From NCBI RefSeq assembly GCF_000308795.1, contig NZ_BAGK01000224.1, forward strand, positions 62,001-126,000: a stretch of DNA of 64,000 nt. The letters run 5' to 3'. The notes beneath the pieces were generated by a model that did not search any database, had not been told where the DNA came from, and was given only the letters and a program-made list of their open reading frames with translations. Origin of the DNA: Nocardia thailandica NBRC 100428 (GTDB lineage Bacteria; Actinomycetota; Actinomycetes; Mycobacteriales; Mycobacteriaceae). Of this stretch, positions 1 to 8,870 are shown piece by piece. The position numbers and the translations under genes were made by a program. The stretch's first letter is position 1. Each line of letters opens with the position of its first letter.

Positions 1-557
1 ATGCCTGGCGCTGGATCGCCGACCCGGCACCGGAGACGCTGTGCGGCATGGTCGTCGGCGCCCACGGCGAGATCGGCGTCATCCCGATCGACCGGGGTCG
101 CGCGTACGCCTGGGCCGCGACCCGCCGCCCCGACCTCGGCCTCGCCCAATTCGCCGACTGGTGCGACCCGGCGCCCGCGCTCCTCGCCGCGGCCGACCCG
201 GAGCGCATGATCCGGACGGATCTGCTCGACGTCGCGGTCCCGGCGGAGCTGGCCCGCGGGCGGGTCGTGCTGATCGGCGACGCCGCCCACGGCATGCTGC
301 CGCACCTGGGACAGGGCGCCGGCCTCGCCCTGGAGGACGCCGTGGTCCTGGCCGCGCACGCCCCCGACCTCGCGACCTACTCCGCCGAGCGCAGGCCGCG
401 GGTGGCCCGGCTCAACCGGCTGGCCCGGCGGATGGCGCGGGTGGCGATGCCGGGCTCGGAGGCCGCGGCCCGGTTCCGCGACAGCGTCACCCGGCGCCTG
501 CCCGACGAACTCGCCACTCGCCGGCTGCGCTCGGCACACGACTGGCGCGCCGGCTGA
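1..557 (+). CDS. FAD-dependent monooxygenase, C-terminal part (5' end outside window)
   Basis: The reading frame is open from base 3 and continues upstream of the window, so the N-terminal FAD-binding half is missing. The visible part holds the hallmark of group A flavoprotein monooxygenases: a GDAAH motif followed by a PHLGQGAGLALEDA-type stretch (near 280-340), which contacts the FAD ribityl and pyrophosphate in the PHBH family. An Arg-rich C-terminal helix (RRPRVARLNRLARRMAR) follows, as is usual in aromatic-ring hydroxylases. The substrate cannot be told from this fragment. No neighbour suggests a pathway; the next gene starts 41 bp later. Confidence 0.85.
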   Translation, partial: AWRWIADPAPETLCGMVVGAHGEIGVIPIDRGRAYAWAATRRPDLGLAQFADWCDPAPALLAAADPERMIRTDLLDVAVPAELARGRVVLIGDAAHGMLPHLGQGAGLALEDAVVLAAHAPDLATYSAERRPRVARLNRLARRMARVAMPGSEAAARFRDSVTRRLPDELATRRLRSAHDWRAG

Positions 558-598
558 GCACCCGTTTCCTGTCGGTACCGCTCACTAATATCGCAGGG

Positions 599-1594
599 GT
601 GGAGGAACTTTCGGGATGGGCAGCAATCGATGACGCGTTGCGACCGCTCTACGGGGACACCGCGCCGACACACTGGGGGACGCTGATCGCCTGGCAGCTG
701 GGCGGTCCCGATCCGCTAGACGGAATCAGCGCCTACGCCCGCGAGGAACCGGTTCCGCACTGGCACTATGTCAGCTACGGAATGAGCGAACTCGGCGTCG
801 CGCAATCGAAATCCGGCGACCCGGCCGAATCCGGCTGGGGATTCGAATTCACCTTCCGCCTCACCCGTCGGCCCGGCGAACGGGAGGCGCCGATCTGGGC
901 CGCCGCATTCCTGCAGAATCTCGCCCGCTATGTGCACGAGTCCGGAAACCGGTTCGCGTCCGGGCATCATCTCGGCGGGCTCGGCCCGTTCGCGGCCGAG
1001 GACACCGAATCGGCGATCCGGGCCGCCGCGGTGATCACCGACCCGGAATTGGGGGCGATCGGAACACCCAACGGCCGCGTCGAATTCCTGCAGATCGTCG
1101 GGCTCACCGAGGCCGAATACGACGCCGCACGCCGGTGGCGCACGCGGGAACTGCTGCGGGTCCTCCGGCCGCGCCTGCCGCTGTGGGTCACCGACCCCGC
1201 CCGCGCCTGCCTGCTCACCGATCCGCAGATCGCGGCCGAGGTGCGCGCGGGCACCACCGAGCAGGGCTCCGGGCTCGGCGAACTCTTCGCCGACACCGTG
1301 GAATGGACCTACGACGGCACCGCGGCGGTCATCCGGATCGGCGCGCACGCGGCGCCGATCGTCGCCGACGCCCTGGCCGACCGGCTCGGGTCGGGAAACG
1401 CGCTGCGGCTCACCGGGAGCGACACCGCGATCCGATTCGCGCCCGCGCCCGAACCCGCATTCCGCGGCGACACCGGCGAATTTCTGGAAATCGACGTGCC
1501 CGCCGCGGCGGTCACGCCCCTGGCCGAGGCGCTGCGGTGCGGCACCGCGACCACCGTTCCCGCCTTGCGGAACCTGATCGTCACCGTCGATTGA
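599..1594 (+). CDS. Suppressor-of-fused (SUFU) domain protein
   Basis: About 331 residues. The N-terminal 200 residues match the SUFU fold: a GGPDPLDGISAY motif, then HWHYVSYGMSELG, then SGWGFEFTFRL, then LQNLARYV. In animals SUFU binds Gli transcription factors. Bacterial copies have no settled function and often occur as immunity-type or stand-alone proteins. The C-terminal third looks like the variable tail of bacterial SUFU proteins. I chose the GTG at 599 because the family signature begins about 10 residues later and a GGAGGA run lies here; the open frame upstream is antisense-like noise over the monooxygenase. No toxin gene is adjacent, so an immunity role is not supported by context. 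Confidence 0.75.
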   Translation: MEELSGWAAIDDALRPLYGDTAPTHWGTLIAWQLGGPDPLDGISAYAREEPVPHWHYVSYGMSELGVAQSKSGDPAESGWGFEFTFRLTRRPGEREAPIWAAAFLQNLARYVHESGNRFASGHHLGGLGPFAAEDTESAIRAAAVITDPELGAIGTPNGRVEFLQIVGLTEAEYDAARRWRTRELLRVLRPRLPLWVTDPARACLLTDPQIAAEVRAGTTEQGSGLGELFADTVEWTYDGTAAVIRIGAHAAPIVADALADRLGSGNALRLTGSDTAIRFAPAPEPAFRGDTGEFLEIDVPAAAVTPLAEALRCGTATTVPALRNLIVTVD

Positions 1595-1704
1595 TCACGA
1601 CTCGGTACGAATGTGGTACAGCCTCTTTTCTTTCCGCTACAGTGGGCGCCGCCCGGATCCGGCGTGATCGGCCGGCAGGTGTTTTTCGAGATGGGTAAAC
1701 GTTA

Positions 1705-2145
1705 GTGAAGAAGCTGCTGCTGAGCGTGGTGACCGGCCTCGCCCTCGTTTCCGGCGGCGCCGCGGTGACGGCGCCCGCCCAGGCCGCGCCCGCCCCCGCG
1801 CCCAAATGGGGCGCCATCGCGGTGTCCTCGGTGAACGGCGTCGCCGGCATGGTGCGCAATCGCGAGACGAAGCAGGCGGCCACCGACGAAGCGATCGCGG
1901 TGTGCGACCGCGAGATCACCACCACCGACACCGGTTCGGGCCTGCCACCGCACGACTGCACCGTCGCGGTCGTCGTCAGCAGCGGTTCGTGCATGTCGCT
2001 GGCGAAGGCCCGCGAGATCGGCGGGCGCAATCGATCCGTGTTCTCCTGGGCGTCGGCCGCCACCCAGCTGCAGGCCGATCTCGACGCGACGCTGCGGTCC
2101 TACGGCCTCTTCCCGCTGATCTCGCTGTCCGGTTGCCAGGACTGA
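1705..2145 (+). CDS. Secreted DUF4189-like small protein
   Basis: 146 residues starting with GTG. A classical signal peptide is visible: KK, a hydrophobic core to about residue 20, and an AQA-AP cleavage region near 27. The mature part begins with WGAIAVSS, the usual opening of DUF4189 proteins, and carries four cysteines (near residues 67, 84, 97 and 144), consistent with two disulfides outside the cell. DUF4189 proteins have no assigned activity. A TACAGT hexamer at 1638-1643 is a possible -10 element, giving a leader of about 55 nt. It is separate from the next gene by about 75 bp. Confidence 0.65.
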   Translation: MKKLLLSVVTGLALVSGGAAVTAPAQAAPAPAPKWGAIAVSSVNGVAGMVRNRETKQAATDEAIAVCDREITTTDTGSGLPPHDCTVAVVVSSGSCMSLAKAREIGGRNRSVFSWASAATQLQADLDATLRSYGLFPLISLSGCQD

Positions 2146-2219
2146 ATCGCGGGACCGGTGGCGGGTTCCGGCCGAGTGGAATACAGTTCGCCGCGGAGAA
2201 CCGCCTCATGGAGGGACAC

Positions 2220-3017
2220 GTGATCACTCCGCAAGGGCCGGAGGACACAGCCGACGTCCGGCGAACTGTCGCGCTGACACAGCTGATACATCTCATGTCG
2301 GAGTATCAGCACCTCGGCGCGCACCGCGACACCTACCTCGCCCAGCCCGCCGACGACACCTTCGTGCGCGGGTGCGGCATCATCGCGGGCACCAGCGCGG
2401 TCATCGGCGCCATCTGTGCCGTGGTCGGCGCCTGGCCCGGCGCCTTCGCGCTGCTGTTCCTCGCCGCGATCCCGACCCTGCTGGCGATCCGGCGCGGCCT
2501 GCTCAACCACGCACAGCACTCGGCGCGTATCGACCTGTTCGACCACGGCGTCACCGTGTACCGCTCGGGGGAACGGGTCGCCGGGTTCCGCTGGGACACC
2601 GTGGAAGTGCGCCAGCAGGAGATCCCGTTCCACGAGGCGACGCCCATCGTCTATTCGCTGGAACTGACCGGCCCCGGCGCCTCGGCCGACATCGACGACA
2701 CGCACTTCGCGCGGGGCAGGGAATGGGCGCGGGCCATCCAGTCCGCGGTCACCAGCACCCAGCTGCCCGGCGCCGTCGCCGCGATCGACAACGGCGAGAC
2801 CGTGTACTTCGGCGACATCGGCCTGAACCTCGACGCCCTGCTGTTCGCCGGGCAGGCCATCGACTGGGAGCGGATCCAGCTCATCGACGCCCGCAGTGGC
2901 ATGATCCGGCTCAAGGTCGACGGCCTGTGGATCTCGCTGGCGCCGGTCGGCGAGGTGCCCAACTTCTACATCTTCAACGAACTCGCCGAACGCCTGCGGC
3001 TCGTCCCGTCGAGCTGA
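2220..3017 (+). CDS. Membrane protein with a transmembrane pair (DUF6585-like)
   Basis: About 265 residues. A hydrophobic stretch near residues 45-90 makes two closely spaced membrane helices. The rest is soluble, with a pattern of beta-strands (IDLFDHGVTVYRSGER, then a second similar half ending DGLWISLAPVGEVPNFYIFNEL). This resembles the DUF6585/PH-like repeat architecture, but I hold that family name only loosely. I prefer the GTG at 2220 because GGAGGG lies about 5 nt before it; an in-frame ATG at 2208 would add four residues. Function unknown; neighbours give no help. Confidence 0.6.
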   Translation: MITPQGPEDTADVRRTVALTQLIHLMSEYQHLGAHRDTYLAQPADDTFVRGCGIIAGTSAVIGAICAVVGAWPGAFALLFLAAIPTLLAIRRGLLNHAQHSARIDLFDHGVTVYRSGERVAGFRWDTVEVRQQEIPFHEATPIVYSLELTGPGASADIDDTHFARGREWARAIQSAVTSTQLPGAVAAIDNGETVYFGDIGLNLDALLFAGQAIDWERIQLIDARSGMIRLKVDGLWISLAPVGEVPNFYIFNELAERLRLVPSS

Positions 3018-3040
3018 CCGGTGCGCGGCGGCGCACAGAC

Positions 3041-3056
3041 CATACGGTACCGTATG
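3041..3056. promoter_or_regulatory. Perfect 16-bp palindrome, probable TetR operator
   Basis: CATACGGTACCGTATG is a perfect inverted repeat ending 3 bp before the TetR start codon. It contains TACCGT (3048-3053), which sits 6 nt before the ATG and fits a -10 hexamer for a leaderless transcript. Repressor binding here would block its own promoter. Confidence 0.7.
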
Positions 3057-3059
3057 TGA

Positions 3060-3659
3060 ATGGCGAATGACGGCGCGCGCACCGGTCCCAAACGGCTCAC
3101 GGCCGACGACTGGGCCACCGCCGCGTTCGCCGCGCTGGAATCCGGCGGACTGCCCGCGGTCGCGGTGGAACCGCTCGCCAAGCGCCTCGGCGCCACCAAG
3201 GGCAGCTTCTACTGGCACTTCAAGGATCGCGCCGCGCTGGTCGAGGCCGCGCTGGCCAAATGGGAACAGCTCGGCACCGAACAGGTCATCGCCGACGCCG
3301 CCGCCACCTCCGACCCGCACGAGCGCCTGCACCTGCTGTTCGGCCGCGTCATCGACTACGCCGCCCACGGCCGCGTCGACCTGGCGCTGCTCGCCGCCGC
3401 CGACCAGCCGAGCGTGGCCGCCGCGCTACGCCGCGTCGCCGACCGCCGCATCGCCTACGTCACCGAACTCCTCATCGAACTCGGCCACACCCCCGAGCAG
3501 GCCCACACGAACGCGGTCGTCGCCGTGAGCGTCTACCACGGCTTCAACCAGCTCGTCCGCGTCGGCCCGACCTCCGTCCCCGACTCCCCCGAGGAACGCC
3601 GAGCCCTGGTCGACCACATCTTCCGCAACCTCCTCGCGGTCGAACCCCGCCCCGAATAG
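3060..3659 (+). CDS. TetR/AcrR family transcriptional regulator
   Basis: 199 residues. The N-terminal 60 residues form the TetR helix-turn-helix, with the typical ending KGSFYWHFKDRAALVEA. The C-terminal region is helical ligand-binding and dimerisation sequence. The ATG follows directly on a perfect palindrome that probably serves as its operator, so self-repression is likely. The nearest gene downstream is groEL2 on the opposite strand, separated by a strong hairpin. The only co-directional neighbour is the upstream membrane protein (42 bp away), so the regulated target is probably itself or lies elsewhere. Confidence 0.88.
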   Translation: MANDGARTGPKRLTADDWATAAFAALESGGLPAVAVEPLAKRLGATKGSFYWHFKDRAALVEAALAKWEQLGTEQVIADAAATSDPHERLHLLFGRVIDYAAHGRVDLALLAAADQPSVAAALRRVADRRIAYVTELLIELGHTPEQAHTNAVVAVSVYHGFNQLVRVGPTSVPDSPEERRALVDHIFRNLLAVEPRPE

Positions 3660-3712
3660 CGCGGCCCGCTCAGCTCAGCGGCACCGTGCGCCACCACCCC
3701 CCTCCGCGCACG

Positions 3713-3747
3713 CCGAAGGCCGGCCCACCAGGTGGACCGGCCTTCGG
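3713..3747. terminator. Hairpin terminator between convergent genes
   Basis: An 11-bp perfect outer stem (CCGAAGGCCGG with CCGGCCTTCGG) continues inward with five more pairs after one mismatch. It lies between the convergent tetR and groEL2 genes and is followed by TGTTGTTC, so it can serve both directions. Confidence 0.75.
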
Positions 3748-3780
3748 TGTTGTTCGCGGAAACCGCTGATCCGGAAGGGA

Positions 3781-5403
<1,623 letters not shown>

Positions 5404-5541
5404 TGCGTTGAGATCCTCCACATGTATATGGCTGACACACGAGACGATCGCAGGTCGGATCGCCCCATTGACGCTGGCCAGGTGCGGTGCCCGCGACGGA
5501 CGACCGAGGGTGTCGATGGAACCCGGTCTCACCGTCCCGAC

Positions 5542-5568
5542 CTGGCACTCACCGGTGGAGAGTGCCAA
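5542..5568. promoter_or_regulatory. CIRCE element 1 (HrcA operator)
   Basis: CTGGCACTC, nine bases, GAGTGCCAA. This fits the CIRCE consensus TTAGCACTC-N9-GAGTGCTAA. It lies at and just downstream of the predicted groEL2 transcription start, where HrcA binding would block transcription. Confidence 0.85.
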
Positions 5569-5573
5569 GAGCC

Positions 5574-5602
5574 TTTCTAGCACTCACCCGTGCCGAGTGC
5601 AA
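5574..5602 (-). promoter_or_regulatory. groEL2 promoter (SigA-like)
   Basis: On the minus strand TTGCAC (5597-5602) is followed after 17 nt by TAGAAA (5574-5579). The predicted start is near 5567, giving a leader of about 165 nt before groEL2. The promoter lies within CIRCE element 2. Confidence 0.65.
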
Positions 5603-5603
5603 G
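5577..5603. promoter_or_regulatory. CIRCE element 2 (HrcA operator)
   Basis: CTAGCACTC, nine bases, GAGTGCAAG. It is a second CIRCE copy, 8 bp from the first, and spans the groEL2 promoter from its -35 to its -10 element. Confidence 0.85.
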
Positions 5604-5651
5604 GTTCACCGCCTCCACCGGCCGGGCGGCGGGCCGAGGGCGCAGCCCCGA

Positions 5652-5682
5652 CCGGGTCCGGTGGTACGACCACCGGACCCGG
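5652..5682 (-). terminator. Hairpin downstream of the Clp-N protein gene
   Basis: A perfect 13-bp stem (CCGGGTCCGGTGG with its complement) and a 5-nt loop lie 6 bp beyond the Clp-N stop codon. There is no U-run, as is common for actinobacterial terminators. It separates this gene from the groEL2 promoter. Confidence 0.65.
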
Positions 5683-5688
5683 GACGGT

Positions 5689-6414
5689 TCACTCCTCCTC
5701 GGCGGGCTTCAGAAAAGCAGCCAGCAGCTCCACGAGGTCGGATTCGACCCGCTCCTTGTCGAGGCCGAGGCCGGTGAGCACGCCCGCGCCGTTCTCCTGC
5801 TCGAGGAGCGCGAGCAGGATGTGCTCGGTGCCGACGTAGTTGTGGCCGAGGCGCAGGGCCTCGCGAAAGGTGAGTTCGAGGACCTTCTTGGCCTCGCCGT
5901 CGAAGGGGATGAGCGCGGGGACGTCCTCGCTCGCGGGCGGCAGCGTCGCGGCGGCCGCGGCCCGGACGTCGTCGAGGGCGACGCCGCGGGCGACGATCTC
6001 GCGGGCGGCGAGACCCTCGGACTGGTCGATCAGGCCGAGGATCAGATGACCGAGGGTGATCTGGGCGTTGCTCGCGGCGCGGGCCGCCTCCTGGGAGCCG
6101 ACCACGACCTGGCGGGCGCGGGGGGTGAACTTGGCGAACCCGGCCTGCGGATCCATGGCCGCGGCGTCCCCGGGCTGCTTCGGGACGAACCGCTTCTGCG
6201 CGGCCTGCTTGCTGACGCCCATGCTGGCGCCGATGTCGGTCCAGGACGCCCCGGAGCGCCGGGCCTGGTCGACGAAGTGGCCGATGAGGTGATCGGCCAC
6301 GTCACCGAGGTGACCGGCGGCCACCACCGCGTCGGAGAGCTGGTCGAGCACGTTGTCGGGACGGGCCTTCTTGATGCCGTCGATCAGATCGTCGAGGCGG
6401 ATGTTCGAAGTCAT
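5689..6414 (-). CDS. Stand-alone Clp N-terminal (Clp-R) domain protein with HTH
   Basis: 241 residues. Residues 1-80 hold a helix-turn-helix-like segment (SWTDIGASMGVSKQAAQKRF). Residues about 95-235 hold two Clp-N repeats, the second with the typical GTEHILLALL motif near its end. There is no AAA+ ATPase domain, so this is not ClpC or ClpB. Clp-N domains bind substrates or adaptors. Here the domain is joined to a probable DNA-binding module, which suggests a regulator that senses protease substrates or adaptors (inference). Two identical-architecture palindromes overlap its promoter, so it may repress itself. The predicted transcript begins at the ATG (leaderless). It lies just upstream of groEL2, in the same orientation, in a heat-shock neighbourhood. 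Confidence 0.82.
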   Translation of the reverse strand: MTSNIRLDDLIDGIKKARPDNVLDQLSDAVVAAGHLGDVADHLIGHFVDQARRSGASWTDIGASMGVSKQAAQKRFVPKQPGDAAAMDPQAGFAKFTPRARQVVVGSQEAARAASNAQITLGHLILGLIDQSEGLAAREIVARGVALDDVRAAAAATLPPASEDVPALIPFDGEAKKVLELTFREALRLGHNYVGTEHILLALLEQENGAGVLTGLGLDKERVESDLVELLAAFLKPAEEE

Positions 6415-6416
6415 GC

Positions 6417-6461
6417 GTCAACTCTAGGTTGACGATTCTTCCCCGTCAACCCTTGGTTGAC
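6417..6461 (-). promoter_or_regulatory. Promoter with two GTCAAC-N5-GTTGAC operators
   Basis: Palindromes at 6417-6433 and 6445-6461 share the form GTCAAC-N5-GTTGAC, with centres 28 bp apart. On the minus strand TTGACG (6444-6449), 17 nt and TAGAGT (6421-6426) form a near-consensus promoter. The -10 ends 6 nt before the ATG at 6414, so the mRNA should be leaderless. One operator covers the -35 and the other covers the -10. Confidence 0.75.
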
Positions 6462-6487
6462 GATGCTCGGCTGGCACAGTGGTCGGC

Positions 6488-7759
6488 ATGGGGAAGTGGG
6501 CGCCGCGCGCGCTGGGGGTCGTCATCACGGCGCTGTGCCTCGTCGGGGCGGGACGGTTCCTGTGGCCGCAGCCGGGGATCGAGGAGCACCCCGCGTCCAC
6601 GCAGCGCCAGCTCGCGTTCGTCCGGACCGCGCTCGACCGCGGGGCCGACACCGACGCGCAGCGTCTCTTCCCGGAGGGCTACGTCTTCGCCAACGTGCTC
6701 TACGGGCTCGCCTGGGTGCAGGCCGCGCACACCGACCCCGCGCTGCGCGACCGGGCCGTGGCCGAGGCGCGCCGGGCACTGGCGCGCACCGAGTCCGCCG
6801 AGGGCCGCGCCGTGTTCAGCCCGGAGCTGCGCCCGGCCAACGGCGTGTTCTGGGCGGGTTGGACCAACTGGCTGCGCGGCGCGATCCTCACCCTCGACCG
6901 CACCGACCCCGCCGAACAGCGGCTGTTCTCGGCGCGCAGCGAGGAGATCGCGCGGGCCTTCGAGGCCGCGGGCACGCCGTTCCTGCCCGCGTACCCCGGC
7001 CAGGCCTGGCCGGTCGACTCCACCGTCGCCCTCGCGTCCCTTCGGCTGCACGACCGGCTCCTCGGCGACCGGTTCGGACCGGTCGTCCAGCGCTGGCTGC
7101 GCGAGGCCCGCGCCCGGCTCGATCCCGCGACCGGGCTGCTCCCGCACCGGGTCTCGCCCACCGACGGAAGCCCGCTCGAGGGCGCGCGGGCCACCTCGCA
7201 GACCGTCATCGCCCGGTTCCTCCCGGAGATCGACGCCGGCTTCGCCGCCGAGCAGTACGCGCGCTACCGGGCCGAATTCGTCTCGTTCCCCGCCGGTTTC
7301 GGGCCGGGGCTGCGGGAGTTCCCGCGCGGCGCCGACGGTGCCGGCGACGTCGATTCCGGTCCCCTGATCGCCGGCGTCAGCCTCTCGGCCACGGTCGTCG
7401 CCCTCGGCGCCGCCCGCGTCAACGGCGACGCCGCGCTGGCGTCCGCGCTGGGCGCCGAGGGCGAGTTGCTCGGCGTCCCGGTCGACCTGCCCGGCGGCAA
7501 ACGCTACACCTTGGGGCTGCTGCCCATCGGCGACGCGTTCGTCGTGTGGTCGTCCACCGCGCGCCCGCTCGTCGCCGGCGCGCCCGCCGCCACCGGCGCC
7601 CTGCCCGGCTGGTGGCGGGCGCCGTGGCTGTCGGTGCTCGCGCTGATCGGCCTCGCGCCCTGGGTGCGGCCGGTCGCGCGGCGGCTCAGCGCATCCCGAC
7701 CGACCACGCCGCGCCCCGCACCACCAGTTCCTTCACCCGCGCCGCCGGGCGGCCGGTGA
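6488..7759 (+). CDS. Membrane-anchored protein of unknown function
   Basis: About 423 residues. A signal-anchor helix lies near residues 8-26, a large extracytoplasmic domain follows, a second hydrophobic segment (WLSVLALIGLAPWV) lies near 375-390, and the tail is short and Pro-rich. The middle is Ala/Arg-rich and helical, with conserved-looking NGVFWAGWTNWL and LPAYPGQAWPVDS stretches, which recall alpha/alpha-barrel surface proteins; I cannot name a family. The ATG at 6488 is favoured over GTG 6479. Its 3' end overlaps the convergent oxidoreductase gene by 74 bp, which is long for this window. It is divergent from the Clp-N gene. Confidence 0.6.
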   Translation: MGKWAPRALGVVITALCLVGAGRFLWPQPGIEEHPASTQRQLAFVRTALDRGADTDAQRLFPEGYVFANVLYGLAWVQAAHTDPALRDRAVAEARRALARTESAEGRAVFSPELRPANGVFWAGWTNWLRGAILTLDRTDPAEQRLFSARSEEIARAFEAAGTPFLPAYPGQAWPVDSTVALASLRLHDRLLGDRFGPVVQRWLREARARLDPATGLLPHRVSPTDGSPLEGARATSQTVIARFLPEIDAGFAAEQYARYRAEFVSFPAGFGPGLREFPRGADGAGDVDSGPLIAGVSLSATVVALGAARVNGDAALASALGAEGELLGVPVDLPGGKRYTLGLLPIGDAFVVWSSTARPLVAGAPAATGALPGWWRAPWLSVLALIGLAPWVRPVARRLSASRPTTPRPAPPVPSPAPPGGR

Positions 7760-8789
7760 GCACCGGCGACCGCGGGGTGTCGTCGGCGCGCAGGACCTGG
7801 ATGAGGCCGTCGCGGCGGCCCAGGCTCAGGCACTGGACCGCGTAACGGAAGCGCAGCGGCCGCGGCTCGGCGCCACGCAGGCGGGCCGCGATCGCCCGCG
7901 CGGCGTGGGCGCCGGTGGGGATGGCGGTGGCGCAGGCCATGCGCAGCGGCCGCTCGGCCGGCCCGGCGATCAGGGCCGCGTCCCCCGCGGCGTAGATGTC
8001 GGGGTGGGAGATCGAGCGCAGGGTGTCGTCGGTGCGGACGCGGCCCCGCGCGTCGACGGCCAGCCCGGCGCGGGCGGCCAGGTCGGGAACGGCGAAACCG
8101 GCGGTCCAGATCGTCAGGGCGGCGGGCAGGCAGGTGCCGTCGGCGAGGCGGACGCCGTCGGCGAGCACCTCGACGACCTTCGCGCCGGTACGGATCTCGA
8201 CGCCGAGGCGCGCCAGCGCCGCACGGAGGTGCACGGCGGCGCGCGGCGACAGCCAGGCCCCCGGCTCCTCGGCCCCGAGCAGGACGATCCGCGAATCCGG
8301 CCGGGACTCGGCCAGTTCCGCCGCCAGCTCGATGCCGGTGGAGCCGGTGCCCACGATCACGACCGGCCCGTCCCCGGTTCCGCGTGCGGCCGCCCACACG
8401 GCGGGCGCCTCCTCCGGCGTCGCGACCGTGCGGGCGAACGCGGCGGCGCCGGGCACCTCGACGGCGGCGGTACTGCCCAGGGCGTAGACGAGGGTGTCGT
8501 AGGCGAGGACGGCGCCGTCCGCCAGCTGAACGGTCTTGTCCGCCGGGTCGATTCGCGTCGCCCGCCCGCGCACGAAGTCGATACCTCTGGCGCCGAGGAC
8601 ATCCCGCAGATCGCGGGTGGCGATGTCCTGCCCGGACGCGCGCTGGTGCAGGCGCACCCGTTCGACGAATTCCGCGCGCGCGTCCACCACGGTCACCCGC
8701 GTGCCGCGGGTGCGGCGGACCAGGCCGCGGGCGGCGGCGAGGCCGGCGTACCCCGCGCCGAGGACGACGATGTGCTGCTGTCCGGTCAT
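7686..8789 (-). CDS. FAD-dependent NAD(P)H oxidoreductase (NDH-2-like)
   Basis: 367 residues. An N-terminal Rossmann motif (VVLGAGYAGLAAARGL) binds FAD, a second one (VVIVGTGSTGIELAAEL, near 155) binds NAD(P)H, and PDIYAAGDAAL near 290 is the third FAD contact. The family covers NDH-2 dehydrogenases and related carotenoid or thiol reductases. No membrane anchor is obvious, so the electron acceptor is unknown. ATG 8789 has AAGGAG at a good distance. The ECF41-type sigma factor gene lies just upstream on the same strand. Oxidoreductases are known partners of that sigma group, so this is its likely target. Confidence 0.85.
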   Translation of the reverse strand: MTGQQHIVVLGAGYAGLAAARGLVRRTRGTRVTVVDARAEFVERVRLHQRASGQDIATRDLRDVLGARGIDFVRGRATRIDPADKTVQLADGAVLAYDTLVYALGSTAAVEVPGAAAFARTVATPEEAPAVWAAARGTGDGPVVIVGTGSTGIELAAELAESRPDSRIVLLGAEEPGAWLSPRAAVHLRAALARLGVEIRTGAKVVEVLADGVRLADGTCLPAALTIWTAGFAVPDLAARAGLAVDARGRVRTDDTLRSISHPDIYAAGDAALIAGPAERPLRMACATAIPTGAHAARAIAARLRGAEPRPLRFRYAVQCLSLGRRDGLIQVLRADDTPRSPVLTGRPAARVKELVVRGAAWSVGMR

Positions 8790-8823
8790 GGTGTGGCTCC
8801 TTCTCGTTCGGCGGTCACCCCTT

Positions 8824-8851
8824 CGACCGGACACGCCACAGGAACCTGACA
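8824..8851 (-). promoter_or_regulatory. Candidate ECF41-type promoter
   Basis: On the minus strand TGTCAGG (8845-8851) is followed about 16-17 nt later by GGTCG (8824-8828). This resembles the ECF41 signature of TGTCACA plus CGTC, imperfectly. It lies between the sigma gene and the oxidoreductase gene, where a target promoter is expected. Confidence 0.4.
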
Positions 8852-8870
8852 GCGGGCGCGGTGACCTGCC

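Noticed and set aside
5404..5583. 60-residue N-terminal extension of GroEL
   Set aside because: It would be translated through both CIRCE elements and the promoter, and GroEL proteins begin MAKTI.
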